Numbered from the stretch's first letter, positions 14,099 through 22,551 are shown. The stretch is 64,000 bases of DNA from Streptomyces zaomyceticus (GCF_014656215.1 NZ_BNBZ01000023.1:56006-120005); one strand, 5' to 3'. Notes: generated from the letters alone by a model not told the origin. Numbers and translations: made by a program.

Positions 14099-14655
14099 GC
14101 GTCCGCCGCGGCAGCGGCCATACGGCGCTCCACCCGCTCGTTGGCGGCGTAGATCTCGGGCGCCGCGCGCTGAATGAACCGCCCCACGATGGTGTCCGGC
14201 CCGTACCGCTGCACGATCTCGTCCAGCCGGGCGACCGGGGTGGTGTGCCCACCGTCGGGAGTCGTCGTCATGTCGGAGACGATCAGCGCGTCCACCAGCT
14301 CGGGCCGCTCAAGCTCGAACTCCGTCTCAAGCTCATGCCGGAGCCCTCGCTCCTCAGCCTCCAGGAGCGCACAGGAGTGATGCGCCACGAGCCGCACCAC
14401 ACGCTCATCGGCGCCCTCCTGGTCCCGCAGGAACCAAGCCCCATCGAGCGGGTGGAACCCAGTCGTCGCAATGGCCGGCGAGTACCCAACGTCGTGCAGA
14501 ACGGCCGCGGCCTCCAGCAGCTCGGCGTCGGCGCCGAGGATCGGGCTCAGAGACCGAGCCCGCTTGGCGACGCCGAGGGAGTGTGCCCAACGACGCGGCA
14601 ACGGCTCGGACAACATCGATTCGGAGAGCGAGTACGCCCACTCGGTAAGCCCCAT
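14086..14655 (-). CDS. HD-domain phosphohydrolase-like protein
   Basis: The 189-residue protein has an HD metal site (His in RRWAHSLGVAKRA near residue 26, HD in AAVLHDVGY near 55, and later HH in LVAHHSCALL plus Asp in DALIVSDMTTT). This is the set expected of an HD phosphohydrolase or cyclic-nucleotide/dNTP-type phosphatase. The substrate is unknown. The start is uncertain between ATG 14655 and TTG 14664. It lies directly downstream of the GntR gene in one operon. HD proteins beside the Kor-type repressor recur in Streptomyces elements. Confidence 0.8.
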   Translation of the reverse strand: MGLTEWAYSLSESMLSEPLPRRWAHSLGVAKRARSLSPILGADAELLEAAAVLHDVGYSPAIATTGFHPLDGAWFLRDQEGADERVVRLVAHHSCALLEAEERGLRHELETEFELERPELVDALIVSDMTTTPDGGHTTPVARLDEIVQRYGPDTIVGRFIQRAAPEIYAANERVERRMAAAAADAQPR

Positions 14656-14666
14656 GGACGCCAAGG

Positions 14667-15113
14667 CTACGACTGCCCTTCCGAATCGGGGAGAGCCCGC
14701 ACAGTCCGCCCCCTGCCTTGCACAGTGTTAAGCAAGCCGTTCCCCTCCATCTGTGCCAAAACGCGACGAACAGCAGTGCGTGAAACACTAAAACGTTCAC
14801 AGAGCCGGGCCTCCGAGGGAAACGGATCACCGACGGTCAGTGCGTCTTCGGAGATCACAGAAGTCACGCGGGCCGCGAGAGACTGGCGGTCGCCACCTTG
14901 AGCGATCCGCCAACCGATACCCGGTGCCGACTCTACGCGACCTTCAGCTTCGAGTATCTTCAATGCTCGGCGAACCGTGTTCCGGGCAATGCCGAACTGG
15001 CGCATTAGATCGGCTTCCGAAGGCAATGCACTGCTACCCTCCCCGGACTCAATGGCCAATCTGAGTGCCGCCGCGACGATCAAATACGTTCCTCGCGCAC
15101 TAGCTTGCGACAC
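14667..15113 (-). CDS. GntR-type repressor with two winged HTH domains (KorSA-like)
   Basis: The 148-residue protein contains two consecutive GntR winged helices: PSEADLMRQFGIARNTVRRA with wing GIGWRIA, and PSEARLCERFSVSRTAVRRV with wing GRGRTVRAL. No ligand domain follows. A normal KorSA-type protein has one wHTH plus an effector domain. I chose GTG 15113 because of the GGAG spaced five bases upstream; a TTG at 15140 is also in frame. Likely master repressor of transfer and replication genes, with the CTAG palindromes as candidate sites (inference). Confidence 0.82.
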   Translation of the reverse strand: MSQASARGTYLIVAAALRLAIESGEGSSALPSEADLMRQFGIARNTVRRALKILEAEGRVESAPGIGWRIAQGGDRQSLAARVTSVISEDALTVGDPFPSEARLCERFSVSRTAVRRVLAQMEGNGLLNTVQGRGRTVRALPDSEGQS

Positions 15114-15171
15114 ACCTACTCCGTTCAGCAAATTGAACAAGGTTCACCATTGATCGACACAAAACCGAAGG

Positions 15172-16347
15172 CTAAATCTTGCGCTTACGCCCCTTCTGCG
15201 GCGGATTGGAGTTTTTCCAAACCAGCACCTTGAATTCAGGAAACGGCTCATCAGAACCATAGATCGGCTCACAAATCGGAAGCACCCCTTGGGCCTCAAA
15301 CTCTCTGAGCATTTCCCCCTGCTGTGCTCGAATAGCATGAGCCCAGTCAACATCACCATTAGCCCGCACCGGGTCACCAAAGAGAGGAAGGCGAACCAAA
15401 GAGCTTCGCTTGAGCAGTTTCTCCAGCTCGGACCAGATGTACTTGTACTTATTGCCTTCAAATGACCCAATGGCAACGAACAAGCCCCCCGGAGTCAGGC
15501 TTCTGGCCAGATTCGAAATCTCCACCTTGAACGCCTCTACACTGTCCCTACTTGTCAGAAAGTTGCAGGTGACAATCAAGTCATAGGCACTTGGCTGGCG
15601 CACTCCATCACTCTGCGCTTGCTCGCGCGCAAGACTTTCAGAAATATAATCGTCACCCCTGTCATACTCGTCAACTATGCGGGCTACTTCTTGTTCCAAC
15701 TCCCGAACATGCTCGGCAATCGTGGAGAATCCATTGAGATCCAGATGCCTAACCGCGAACGGCAGAGAGCCAGAGTGGGAATACTTTTCACCGCGTCGGA
15801 CCAGTATATTTTCAGAGAGGTTGTGAAGCAGATGCGACCATGCCTTTCCTCGGTCTAGCGCGTCCGCTACTACTACTGGGGCAATCCTGACGTCTGGCGT
15901 TGCCGCTGCGGCCCACGAAATCAGATCAGCATAGAAGTCGCGGATGGCATAGAGGGCAGGCGCTGGCCCCGCTCCGACTTCAAGCACCGTAAGGCCGCGC
16001 TGCCGTATTGGCAGATTACCAGCAGCGAAGAGGGCTTCGAGGACCTGTGTCACTCTGCCGTATCGATCGGCTAGGTGCTGCAAGGTATAAGCAGCCACCT
16101 CAGCGGAACTATCAAAAGTTAGATCGTTACATGCCTCTCGAGTGGCGCGCAATTGGCTAGCCGTAGCGCTAGGCTCTCGCCCTATTTGCCAGACAGTGTC
16201 ATTCACAGCCCGACAGAGAGAACGAAGATTGCTCAGCGAAGCACTGACCTCCGAGCGCCGCCACTCCTCAAAACTCCGAGCGTTCTCCAATTGCCAGCGC
16301 CGAGCCGACCACCGTGCAATTGACTCATCCTCGCCACCGTGAACCAT
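15172..16347 (-). CDS. class I SAM-dependent methyltransferase, cargo gene
   Basis: The 391-residue protein has motif I LTVLEVGAGPAPALYAI at about residue 125, an acidic loop after it, and motif IV-like DLIVTCNFLTSRDS. Motif post-I and a late LARSLTPGGLFVAIGSFEG strand match the class I fold. The substrate is not predictable. The gene is clearly AT-richer than all neighbours, with many non-Streptomyces codons (AAA, GAA, ATA), a sign of recent acquisition. It occupies the cargo position between the repressor and attR. ATG 16347 follows GGGGTGGGG. Confidence 0.75.
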   Translation of the reverse strand: MVHGGEDESIARWSARRWQLENARSFEEWRRSEVSASLSNLRSLCRAVNDTVWQIGREPSATASQLRATREACNDLTFDSSAEVAAYTLQHLADRYGRVTQVLEALFAAGNLPIRQRGLTVLEVGAGPAPALYAIRDFYADLISWAAAATPDVRIAPVVVADALDRGKAWSHLLHNLSENILVRRGEKYSHSGSLPFAVRHLDLNGFSTIAEHVRELEQEVARIVDEYDRGDDYISESLAREQAQSDGVRQPSAYDLIVTCNFLTSRDSVEAFKVEISNLARSLTPGGLFVAIGSFEGNKYKYIWSELEKLLKRSSLVRLPLFGDPVRANGDVDWAHAIRAQQGEMLREFEAQGVLPICEPIYGSDEPFPEFKVLVWKNSNPPQKGRKRKI

Positions 16348-16790
16348 GCCCCACCCCTCACGTATCGCCGCACTGGAGATGCCGCAGAGACTTCTGTGAC
16401 CGCTCAACCGCGATCTCGGCATACAGCATGCATCAGCTGTCACCAGCCGGGCCAGCCTTACGGGAGGCCAGGCAGGGAAGCGGAACTCACCGGGCTACCC
16501 GAGCGGCAGAAGCCCTGCGCCCGGCGCGACTCCGGGTCGCACGACTGGCCCATTTCTCGAACACTTGATCGACACAATCGGCTCCGTGAGTCACGCCCGG
16601 CGGTGCCGCAGCGTCGACACGCCAGCCCTTGCCGACCCCAAGTGCTGAGCAATCAAGGATCACTTTCGGGATTATGACCGGATAGCTCCGAGTGAGTGGC
16701 GAGTAAAACCCCTGGCGCGCTCACCAGCCAGCACCGTTCTTGCAGGTCAAGAGGCTCGATGTGCCACAGTTGCGCATGCCCTCCGGAGCC
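16348..16790. other. non-coding gap before attR
   Basis: No convincing gene in either strand; frames here lack Streptomyces codon bias. The first part should hold the promoter of the minus-strand methyltransferase, but no clear -35/-10 pair was found. Confidence 0.5.
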
Positions 16791-16821
16791 GTGTGCGCAG
16801 GTTCGAATCCTGCCGGGGGCA
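16791..16821 (+). other. attR: truncated tRNA 3' end
   Basis: The T arm is complete (GCAGG, loop TTCGAAT, CCTGC at 16797-16813) and is followed by CGGGGGC A at 16814-16821, the 3' acceptor strand. The matching 5' strand (GCCCCCG) and D arm are absent upstream, so this is a partial tRNA as left at one end by integration into a tRNA gene. The isotype cannot be settled; an Arg-type acceptor is possible. Confidence 0.75.
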
Positions 16822-16841
16822 CTTCGCAAGAAGTGCCACAC

Positions 16842-16879
16842 AGACCCCGTGATCAGCGGAAACGCTGAGAACGGGGTCT
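16842..16879 (+). terminator. tRNA-type terminator hairpin, first copy
   Basis: AGACCCCG pairs with CGGGGTCT, and TCAGCG with CGCTGA around a GAAA tetraloop; TTGTT follows. It lies 20 bases after the tRNA 3' end, as an original chromosomal tRNA terminator would. A second small stem (GGCACTT/AAGTGCC) sits between. It is repeated at 20869-20906. Confidence 0.75.
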
Positions 16880-16884
16880 TGTTG

Positions 16885-17221
16885 TAGGTGCAGCCATGTG
16901 CCGTCACATGGGATGCGGAGCCGCGAGCGCTGCCGACTGCGGCCAAGACGGGCGACCAAAGGACAGCCAGCAGTGAGGGAGGGGTGGCCTCTTGCGCATG
17001 GCCGGCCGACTGCCGGGCCCGAGGGGGGCAGGGCGCCGTGCCCTTCCCGTCACGGATGGCGGGAGCGTGAGGCGACCGCACCACCGGGAAAGGGCGGGCG
17101 GGGAGCAGTTGCTGCCGCGAAGTGGCAGAGGCCGGTGTGATCGCTCCGCGTCGGTACCGGTCTCGTCGTGGCTGATGAGCGCGTCGTTCGGTCGTCCTCG
17201 GTATCCGCCTGTGGCAGTGCC
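16885..17221. other. intergenic, no gene seen
   Basis: All frames across this stretch are Arg/Gly/Pro-rich read-throughs without a start site or family features. It probably is decayed sequence of the insertion zone. Confidence 0.45.
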
Positions 17222-17623
17222 CTAGGTTGGATCTTGTGGCTGAGCTGACAAGTTGTGCCACTCATGGCCGCATCCGCCAACGCAGTGCAGCGCCCGCCTG
17301 CGAGTATCGGCGATGCCGAAGAGGGCGACTAGCAGGCGAAACGACTTCGTGAGTTCGTACGCCGGAAGGGATGCCATCCCGAAGCGCCACTTCGCGAGCA
17401 TGACCGCGGGCGTGTGGGTGGGGCGAATGCCAGAGCGTGCGATGCTCTCAGGCACATCGTCCTCACGGGCGCGAGCCTGACCACAGAACAGCACCAGGGC
17501 ATGCACGGCCTTGCGCTTGTCATCCTCCGACAGGCCCTCGAACCACTCGATCCCCTCAGCCTTCGATCTGAGACCTTGTGCGAGTTCGTTCAGGATCACC
17601 TCGTGTGCGTACAGCACAGCCAT
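17222..17623 (-). CDS. DUF5958 family protein
   Basis: The 133-residue protein matches the DUF5958 pattern known to me from Streptomyces: NELAQGLRSKAEGIEWFEGL near the start, FCGQARAREDDVPESIARSG with RPTHTPAVML in the middle, and FRLLVALFGIADTRRRALHC near the end, followed by a CGHEWHNL metal-type tail. Function unknown. ATG 17623 follows AAAGGGGGTGG. It is the best-preserved gene in the zone between the two terminator copies. Confidence 0.75.
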   Translation of the reverse strand: MAVLYAHEVILNELAQGLRSKAEGIEWFEGLSEDDKRKAVHALVLFCGQARAREDDVPESIARSGIRPTHTPAVMLAKWRFGMASLPAYELTKSFRLLVALFGIADTRRRALHCVGGCGHEWHNLSAQPQDPT

Positions 17624-17861
17624 CCACCCCCTTTGCGACCAGGCCGACGGTACCCCCGTGGGCGCCGGCGAGCAGCACAGTTTTGCGGGCTACGCATGCC
17701 CCTTGCCTGCCCGATCGGGCGGGAAACTGCGGGGATCGTCGGGTAACGAGGGCAACCGGACAGGTCAACGGCCCCTGACCGTCGAGCCTGGTCAGAGGCC
17801 GTTTCGCCTGGCGGTGGGTGTGGGATCTGAATTCACGGTGACATCGCTGCCGCGACGGTTT

Positions 17862-18335
17862 TCAAGACCGCGTAGGGATCGACGCTCCCAAAGCGTCGAG
17901 TGCCCCCACGGCCGCGTGGATGTGACCCGGGCCGCGACGCAACCGTTCTCCCGCGCACCACCAGGACAGTCGCTCCTCTGTGTCCTCCTCCAGATGCATG
18001 CCCAGGCCATGCTCGGGGCACAGGGGCCACGCCTGCCACAGAAGCTCCATGACGGTGTCCTGCGCGGCATCGGCGACGCTCGCCAGTGCGGAGGCAAGGC
18101 TGTCCTGTGAGGTCGGGTCCAAGTGGTTGCCGTGCCACTCGCCGTTGGCCATGGCGACGGAGACGTTCTCCGGCTCATCCGCGTCGTAGGACGGAACGGC
18201 CAGCAGCTGCAGGGGTTCCAGCTGGGGAAGCGTCACCGCCAGGTCCCGGTTCAGAAGGGCGAGAGCCTGGTCCCACACGGGGTACTCGCCCGGCGAGACA
18301 CGGCGAGGCTCAGGGGGGTCGAAGAGAGCGCACAT
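17862..18335 (-). CDS. hypothetical protein
   Basis: A 157-residue soluble acidic protein of no recognised family, with Trp-rich patches (MELLWQAWPLCPEHGLGMHL and LSWWCAGE). It starts at ATG 18335; longer upstream frames are not supported. Codon use is Streptomyces-like. It overlaps head-to-head with the plus-strand frame at 18334, so at most one of the two annotated starts is right. Confidence 0.6.
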   Translation of the reverse strand: MCALFDPPEPRRVSPGEYPVWDQALALLNRDLAVTLPQLEPLQLLAVPSYDADEPENVSVAMANGEWHGNHLDPTSQDSLASALASVADAAQDTVMELLWQAWPLCPEHGLGMHLEEDTEERLSWWCAGERLRRGPGHIHAAVGALDALGASIPTRS

Positions 18336-18729
18336 GAGCACCATCCTCCGCCATGCCCGGGGCAGCCCCGATCGCTCAACAGCCTCGCCCCCCTGCAACG
18401 ACCGCGTGCGGGGGCTGACATCAGCGGCTGACATCCACCATGGGTCGCACGGGACCGTCGTCACCATCGGCACCAAGCGGGTCCACGTGAAGATGGACAA
18501 GGCCGCGTTCGAGAGCCATGACGGGGAGGTTGCAAACTTCCTTCCCGCCGATCTGGAGCCTGGGCATCTCGGTACCCCCCGAAGCTCAGACCGGATGAAC
18601 GATGCCTTCACCGCCTTCAAGCTGGCGGCTGGCACTGACCTCGTGACCCTGGCGTTGGACGCGGAGATCATCACCGCCGAACAGGGGGAACAGATCAAGG
18701 CTGCATGGGCCGGCCACTTGGAGAACTGA
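18334..18729 (+). pseudogene. possible remnant of a hypothetical gene
   Basis: From about 18442 the plus strand has convincing Streptomyces codon use and protein-like sequence (VVTIGTKRVHVKMDKAAFES, then DGEVANFLPADLE), ending in a helical EQGEQIKAAWAGHLEN. The part before 18442 looks non-coding, and no ribosome site is seen near a suitable start. It is probably the 3' part of a gene whose 5' end was lost. Confidence 0.4.
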
Positions 18730-19211
18730 CAAGTGCGGCCATGCCCCGGCTCAAGCCGTGCTCAGGGTGAGTGTCCAACTGCGTGACGACGCCGACGAAC
18801 AGCGGCGTACACCCACGAACTCCTGCGGACCACCAGCTCAGATGAGAAGCGCCGCAGCGCACGGGAGCTCCGCCGCCCGAGTTGCTTCGGGACGAAGAAG
18901 TCGTGGGGCCAGGTCGCGGGTTGCTCCATGAGGAGCCAACTGGTCTGGAAACCATCCACGCCGAGACCTCAGGCACTGGCATGCTGGCAGCTCAGGGGGC
19001 CGGCCACTGCGATCGTGAACACGATCGTGCTCGATTCTTCGAGGCCTGGCGCGACGCCTAACCTGAAAGCGCCCTGCATTCAACACCGACAGGCCAGCGT
19101 CTCCCGTGCCACAACCGCGCCGGTTGGGACGGGGAACCCCGGCGCAGGCGGGGCGTTCCAGCCCGCGCCATGTCGAAGGCCCAGGGGTTTGGCAGTACGG
19201 ATGGGGGAACC
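18730..19211. other. intergenic, no supported gene
   Basis: A minus-strand frame of 65 residues (18762-18959, with WPHDFFVPKQLGRRSSRAL) has some protein-like character but no ribosome site or neighbour support. The rest is featureless. Confidence 0.4.
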
Positions 19212-19472
19212 GTGTCGACGTCGTTCGCGGCCATGCTGCTCCCGGTGATGGTCATCGTCGTCGGGCTCTGTCTCACAGGCGTTGTTCTTGGTATCCATGC
19301 CTTGCTCCTCGGACGTCTACCAAGCCGAAGGCTTGCGGGGTGGGTCCGTCGGCCCAGGCTCTGGGGAAGCGGCGCAGTGCTTGTCGCCTGCCTTGGGTTC
19401 GGTAGCCCCACCGTGTTCGTGGTTGGGCTCGGGCTCATCGCTCTGGGGCATACCGTCAAGGCCTCCCGCTGA
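19212..19472 (+). CDS. small membrane protein
   Basis: An 86-residue protein with two hydrophobic helices (MLLPVMVIVVGLCLTGVVLG and PTVFVVGLGLIALGH) joined by a basic loop with RRLAGWVRRPRLW. GTG 19212 has GGGGGAA directly upstream, which decides it over an ATG 14 codons earlier. No family is recognised. Confidence 0.55.
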   Translation: MSTSFAAMLLPVMVIVVGLCLTGVVLGIHALLLGRLPSRRLAGWVRRPRLWGSGAVLVACLGFGSPTVFVVGLGLIALGHTVKASR

Positions 19473-19609
19473 TCGGCTTCTGGCCGTGCCGCACCCGTGC
19501 CAGAACGAGCAGGAGAGCACGGGGAACAGAAGGCACTGGCGGGTGTCCACGGCACATCCACAGGCATCTTCCTGTCGCAGATCAGCCGCGGAGTCGCCCA
19601 ACCGCTCTC

Positions 19610-19969
19610 CTAAGGAGGTGGCTTCCTTGCAACCAGCGGCAGGGGCCAGCTCGCGCAGGCCACCAGCGCGCTGCCGTCCTCGGTGAGGAAGAGCAGGGTG
19701 AACCGTGTCCGATTGCCAGGGTCGATCAGTGCGGTGCGCACGGGCCGGTCGTGCTCCCTGATGAGCTGCACCGCTCGTGCCAGCCCAGGGGGTTCGAATC
19801 CACGCATCCGCATGCGCTGAAGTCGGCGGCTGAAGACGCCGGTATGCGCACCAGTGGGCTGCACCCGCTCTTCCACCGAGTACGGAGCGCCGCGGCGCAG
19901 GGCGGCCAGAGCTGTCGCGGACGCCTCGTCATCACCGATCAACAGTGATTCCAGCACATGCCGTTCCAT
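19610..19969 (-). CDS. hypothetical protein
   Basis: A 119-residue protein of unknown family. It contains a helical first half (ATALAALRRGAPYSVEERV) and a beta-rich second half (RTRFTLLFLTEDGSALVACA) that resembles a small sensor or binding fold only loosely. ATG 19969 is preceded by GGGGGTGG; the GTG two codons upstream is also possible. Confidence 0.5.
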   Translation of the reverse strand: MERHVLESLLIGDDEASATALAALRRGAPYSVEERVQPTGAHTGVFSRRLQRMRMRGFEPPGLARAVQLIREHDRPVRTALIDPGNRTRFTLLFLTEDGSALVACASWPLPLVARKPPP

Positions 19970-19975
19970 GACCAC

Positions 19976-20408
19976 CCCCGTTTGGATCGTGCGGTACAGC
20001 AGCCAGGTACCGCAACCCTGGTGCCCTCAGCCCTCCAGCCACTACAGCGTTCTGACGAACCCGGAAATCGGTTCGTTCGTCGCGCGGTGCACAGGCTGCC
20101 GGGCAGGCTATCCGCGCCCTTGGGTGGCTCCGCAGGGCACGCCGATGCCCTTCGAGTGGGCTCGCGACTGCGTGGGTTCCGGGCCGTCCGCGGGCCGTGG
20201 AAGGGCGAGCGGTGGCGGCCGAGCGTGACAACGGGTGACCGCTCGACCGCAGGTCAGAGGTCGCCAGCCGGTCAGTGCCCCCGGTCGGATCAAGAACCCG
20301 GGCAAGAAGTCCGTGCCGACCTGACACCGATCACCAGCCGCCCAGTCGGTCTAGAAGGCGGTGCCTAAGCCCGGTACGTTGATCCCATGACTGACAACCG
20401 AAAGGGCA
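19976..20408. other. intergenic, no supported gene
   Basis: Frames on both strands lack codon bias and family features. It should hold the promoters of the diverging 19969 and 20409 genes, not resolved by eye. Confidence 0.4.
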
Positions 20409-20834
20409 ATGCCGCGTAGGCGCCCCTCTCACGTGCGGGCCGGCATCCCCATACGGAACCGCGACCGCCGACGTCTCTATCCAGCGATCGACCGCCTGTC
20501 CGGAGCCTGCGCAGCCGACATCCGCCGACTGGATCAGCGTCGCTACTGGTCTGAGGCCACAGCCGGAGCCCTTTGGCACTGGGCTGCCCTGGCCCACGGC
20601 CCTCTGAGGCGGCTGGCCAGTCCGCGCACCGAAACCCGATGCGACATCCGCGAATGCGGCTGCGATCCCTCCCTCTACCGCGACCACCTTGAAGAGGTCC
20701 TGCACGCCCTTCCTGCGAAGTCGGCCCGCGAGCTGCGACGACGCGTGAGGGCTCTCGACTCGAAGATCCTGGCCCGTGCCAAGGTCATCCCCGCCGACTC
20801 TCCCGACGTCAGATGGTGGCCAGGCCAGTTCTAG
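20409..20834 (+). CDS. hypothetical basic protein
   Basis: A 141-residue, Arg-rich, mainly helical protein (RRLYPAIDRLSGACAADIRR; SARELRRRVRALDSKILARA; ends PDVRWWPGQF). The C-terminal half has good codon bias and reads like a Streptomyces hypothetical protein seen beside mobile elements. No function can be given. Confidence 0.5.
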   Translation: MPRRRPSHVRAGIPIRNRDRRRLYPAIDRLSGACAADIRRLDQRRYWSEATAGALWHWAALAHGPLRRLASPRTETRCDIRECGCDPSLYRDHLEEVLHALPAKSARELRRRVRALDSKILARAKVIPADSPDVRWWPGQF

Positions 20835-20865
20835 CCACCGATCGGTCGGAGATCACGGACTGCCC

Positions 20866-20911
20866 CACAGACCCCGTGATCAGCGGAAACGCTGAGCGCG
20901 GGGTCTTGTTG
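20866..20911 (+). repeat. second copy of the tRNA-terminator repeat
   Basis: These 46 bp match 16839-16884 with only two differences, both next to the loop-side base of the stem. The hairpin is at 20869-20906. No tRNA end precedes this copy. The two copies enclose about 4 kb of small hypothetical genes, consistent with an older insertion at the same locus. Confidence 0.7.
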
Positions 20912-20981
20912 CAGGTGCGGGCGTGTGCCGTTCGTGGATGGAGTCTCGGCGCATCGGCGCACGTCCGTCCGGAGAGCGGCG

Positions 20982-21009
20982 AAGGCCCCCGGACGGCTCC
21001 GGGGGCCTT
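20982..21009. terminator. strong bidirectional terminator
   Basis: AAGGCCCCCGGA and TCCGGGGGCCTT form a perfect 12-bp stem with a CGGC loop, ending with TT on both strands. It is placed to stop the minus-strand gene ending at 21025. Confidence 0.75.
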
Positions 21010-21024
21010 GCCGTCGGGGGTGGA

Positions 21025-21405
21025 TCACCCTCTGATCTCTCGTACCAGGACGTCGTTCTCATCGGTCAGTTCCAGCTCGTGGGGCAGCCCGAAGCCGTTG
21101 AGAAGACGTCCCAGTTCGTCGAGGCGGGCAGGGTCCACGACACCGTTGAGCAGGACGGCCGCGTCGTCGGTCGGATCGATCTCGATCCGGCACCAGCTGG
21201 TCTCCAGCTCGTAGCCGTGCCAGGACGACGAGCGGGCCCTCCAGCCGGCGCCGGCGAAGCGAGCAGCCACGGCGGAGGCGTCACGGCAGCCGCGGAGCGT
21301 GCCGCACACGTTGTTGCCCAGGTCGATCCACTGTCGACCGAGCCTCTGCCTCTCGTCAGGTATGTCCACGTCCGGAGTATGCGGCAGGTGGGCGACCGTG
21401 CTCAC
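21025..21405 (-). CDS. hypothetical protein
   Basis: A 126-residue protein with WIDLGNNVCGTLRGCRDASA in the first half, an aromatic SSSWHGYELETSWCRIEIDP stretch, and an acidic end. It resembles small immunity-like or SUKH-adjacent Streptomyces proteins in style, but I cannot name a family. GTG 21405 with GAGAGAA upstream decides the start; longer frames are unsupported. Confidence 0.6.
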   Translation of the reverse strand: MSTVAHLPHTPDVDIPDERQRLGRQWIDLGNNVCGTLRGCRDASAVAARFAGAGWRARSSSWHGYELETSWCRIEIDPTDDAAVLLNGVVDPARLDELGRLLNGFGLPHELELTDENDVLVREIRG

Positions 21406-21649
21406 TCGTGTTCTCTCGGGGATCTTCGGCGCGCCGATTCTCGATCTCCTGACGGCCGTTGAGCCACTGCTCCCAGAACCCCTCAGCGCCCCTCGGCCGA
21501 CCCGGAGCAGGGCTTCCTGGAGAGCCGCCGCACCGAACCCGAGCCCTGCTCTGACGGCGTATCGCCGGAGCCGGCGGCCGACATGCGGGGTGACTCGCCC
21601 GGTGATGCAATGGAGCCACTGAGAGAGCCACGACATCAGGGGTTGCGCC

Positions 21650-22093
21650 GTGAACGACGAAGCCGAAGAGCTGGGACCCATCGACTATCTGATCGTGGAG
21701 TTCCCCGGCAACCGAATGACCGGCGAGGGTCTGCCCCTCCTGGTCGATCTCGTGGACCGTGGCCTCATTCGCATCCTCGACCTGACCTTCGTCAGGAAGG
21801 AGGAGGACGGCTCCGTGAGCGGCCTCGAGATCGCCGACCTCACCGGTGACGGCGAGCTCGACCTGGCCGTGTTCGAGGGAGCCTCCTCCGGACTCATCGG
21901 TGAGGACGACCTCGAAGAGGCCGCGAACGCCCTGCAGCCGGGCAACTCCGCCGGGATCCTCGTCTACGAGAACCGTTGGGCCGCGCCTTTCGCCGCAGCC
22001 CTGGCCCGGGGTGGTGCCCAGGTGGTCGCCTCCGGGCGGATCCCCGTACCCGCCATCCTGGCCGCGCTCGACAGCGTCGACGGCGCTTCCTGA
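21650..22093 (+). CDS. DUF6325 family protein
   Basis: The 147-residue protein shows the family pattern: GPIDYLIVEFPGNRMTGEGL, then LVDLVDRGLIRILDLTFVRK, an acidic centre (DLTGDGELDLAVFEGASSG), and RWAAPFAAALARGGAQVVAS near the end. Members are small soluble proteins, distantly like DUF1269, often next to SHOCT proteins in Streptomyces stress clusters. The start is GTG. The next gene begins 40 bp downstream and is probably in the same operon. Confidence 0.8.
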   Translation: MNDEAEELGPIDYLIVEFPGNRMTGEGLPLLVDLVDRGLIRILDLTFVRKEEDGSVSGLEIADLTGDGELDLAVFEGASSGLIGEDDLEEAANALQPGNSAGILVYENRWAAPFAAALARGGAQVVASGRIPVPAILAALDSVDGAS

Positions 22094-22133
22094 GCGTCGG
22101 CCGGCCCCAGTCGAGGAACAGAAGGGAATCTCC

Positions 22134-22424
22134 ATGCCAGGCCTTCTCCGCGGGGTCGCGCGTACGGCCGTCGTCGCCGGAACCGCCACCGCCGTGTCGA
22201 ACCGAGTGAGCCGCCGCCAGCAGGGCCGATGGGCTGCCCAGCAGGAGCCGCAGGAGCCGCAGTACGCGGCTCCGCCCCCGCCGCCCGCACCCGCCGCCCC
22301 TCCCGCGGGCTCCGACATGTCCAGCAAGATCGATCAGCTCAAGCAGCTCGGTGAGCTCAAGGACCAGGGCGTTCTCACCGAGAGCGAGTTCGAGGAACAG
22401 AAGCGCAGGATCCTCCAGGGCTGA
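22134..22424 (+). CDS. SHOCT domain protein
   Basis: A 96-residue protein with a short basic/hydrophobic N-terminus (LRGVARTAVVAGTATAVSN), a Pro/Ala linker and a C-terminal SHOCT domain (IDQLKQLGELKDQGVLTESE followed by FEEQKRRIL). SHOCT is a short oligomerisation or nucleic-acid-binding module. ATG with AGAAGGGA upstream. It pairs with the DUF6325 gene and ends before a strong terminator. Confidence 0.85.
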   Translation: MPGLLRGVARTAVVAGTATAVSNRVSRRQQGRWAAQQEPQEPQYAAPPPPPAPAAPPAGSDMSSKIDQLKQLGELKDQGVLTESEFEEQKRRILQG

Positions 22425-22443
22425 TCCCTACGCCGTGCCGTGT

Positions 22444-22470
22444 CCGCCGCCCCGATCCTCGGGGCGGCGG
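22444..22470. terminator. bidirectional terminator
   Basis: CCGCCGCCCCGA and TCGGGGCGGCGG form a 12-bp stem with a three-base TCC loop, 20 bases after the SHOCT stop and between convergent genes. Confidence 0.7.
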
Positions 22471-22501
22471 ATTCGGCGTTCTCCGCCCGCTCCCCCACCC
22501 T

Positions 22502-22551
22502 CTCGCAGCAGGGCCCCCGGGGCGGAGAACCCGGGGGCCGCCTGCTGCGAG
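22502..22551 (-). terminator. terminator of ku
   Basis: CTCGCAGCAGG and CCTGCTGCGAG close a long hairpin whose upper part is CCCCCGGG/CCCGGGGG with a GCGGAGAA loop. It lies 14 bases beyond the ku stop. Confidence 0.65.

Larger units (their letters stand above)
1..16821. mobile_element. pSAM2-type integrative conjugative element (AICE), left end outside the window
   Basis: The block carries a tyrosine integrase with excisionase, a DnaB-N/DUF3987 replication protein, an FtsK-type DNA translocase, a DUF2637 spread-type membrane protein, a GntR (KorSA-like) repressor and a Nudix gene. This is the module set of actinomycete elements that replicate and transfer as double-stranded DNA. The right end is set by a truncated tRNA 3' end at 16791-16821 followed by a tRNA-type terminator. 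The reconstituted tRNA (attL) should lie left of position 1, because the integrase is followed by a further gene that runs off the window. Module assignment is family knowledge; the exact ends are inference. Confidence 0.85.

Noticed and set aside
19789..19805. GGGGGTTCGAATCCACG, resembling a tRNA T loop
   Set aside because: The flanking bases do not pair into a T stem and no acceptor or D arm is present; it also lies inside the 19610-19969 reading frame.
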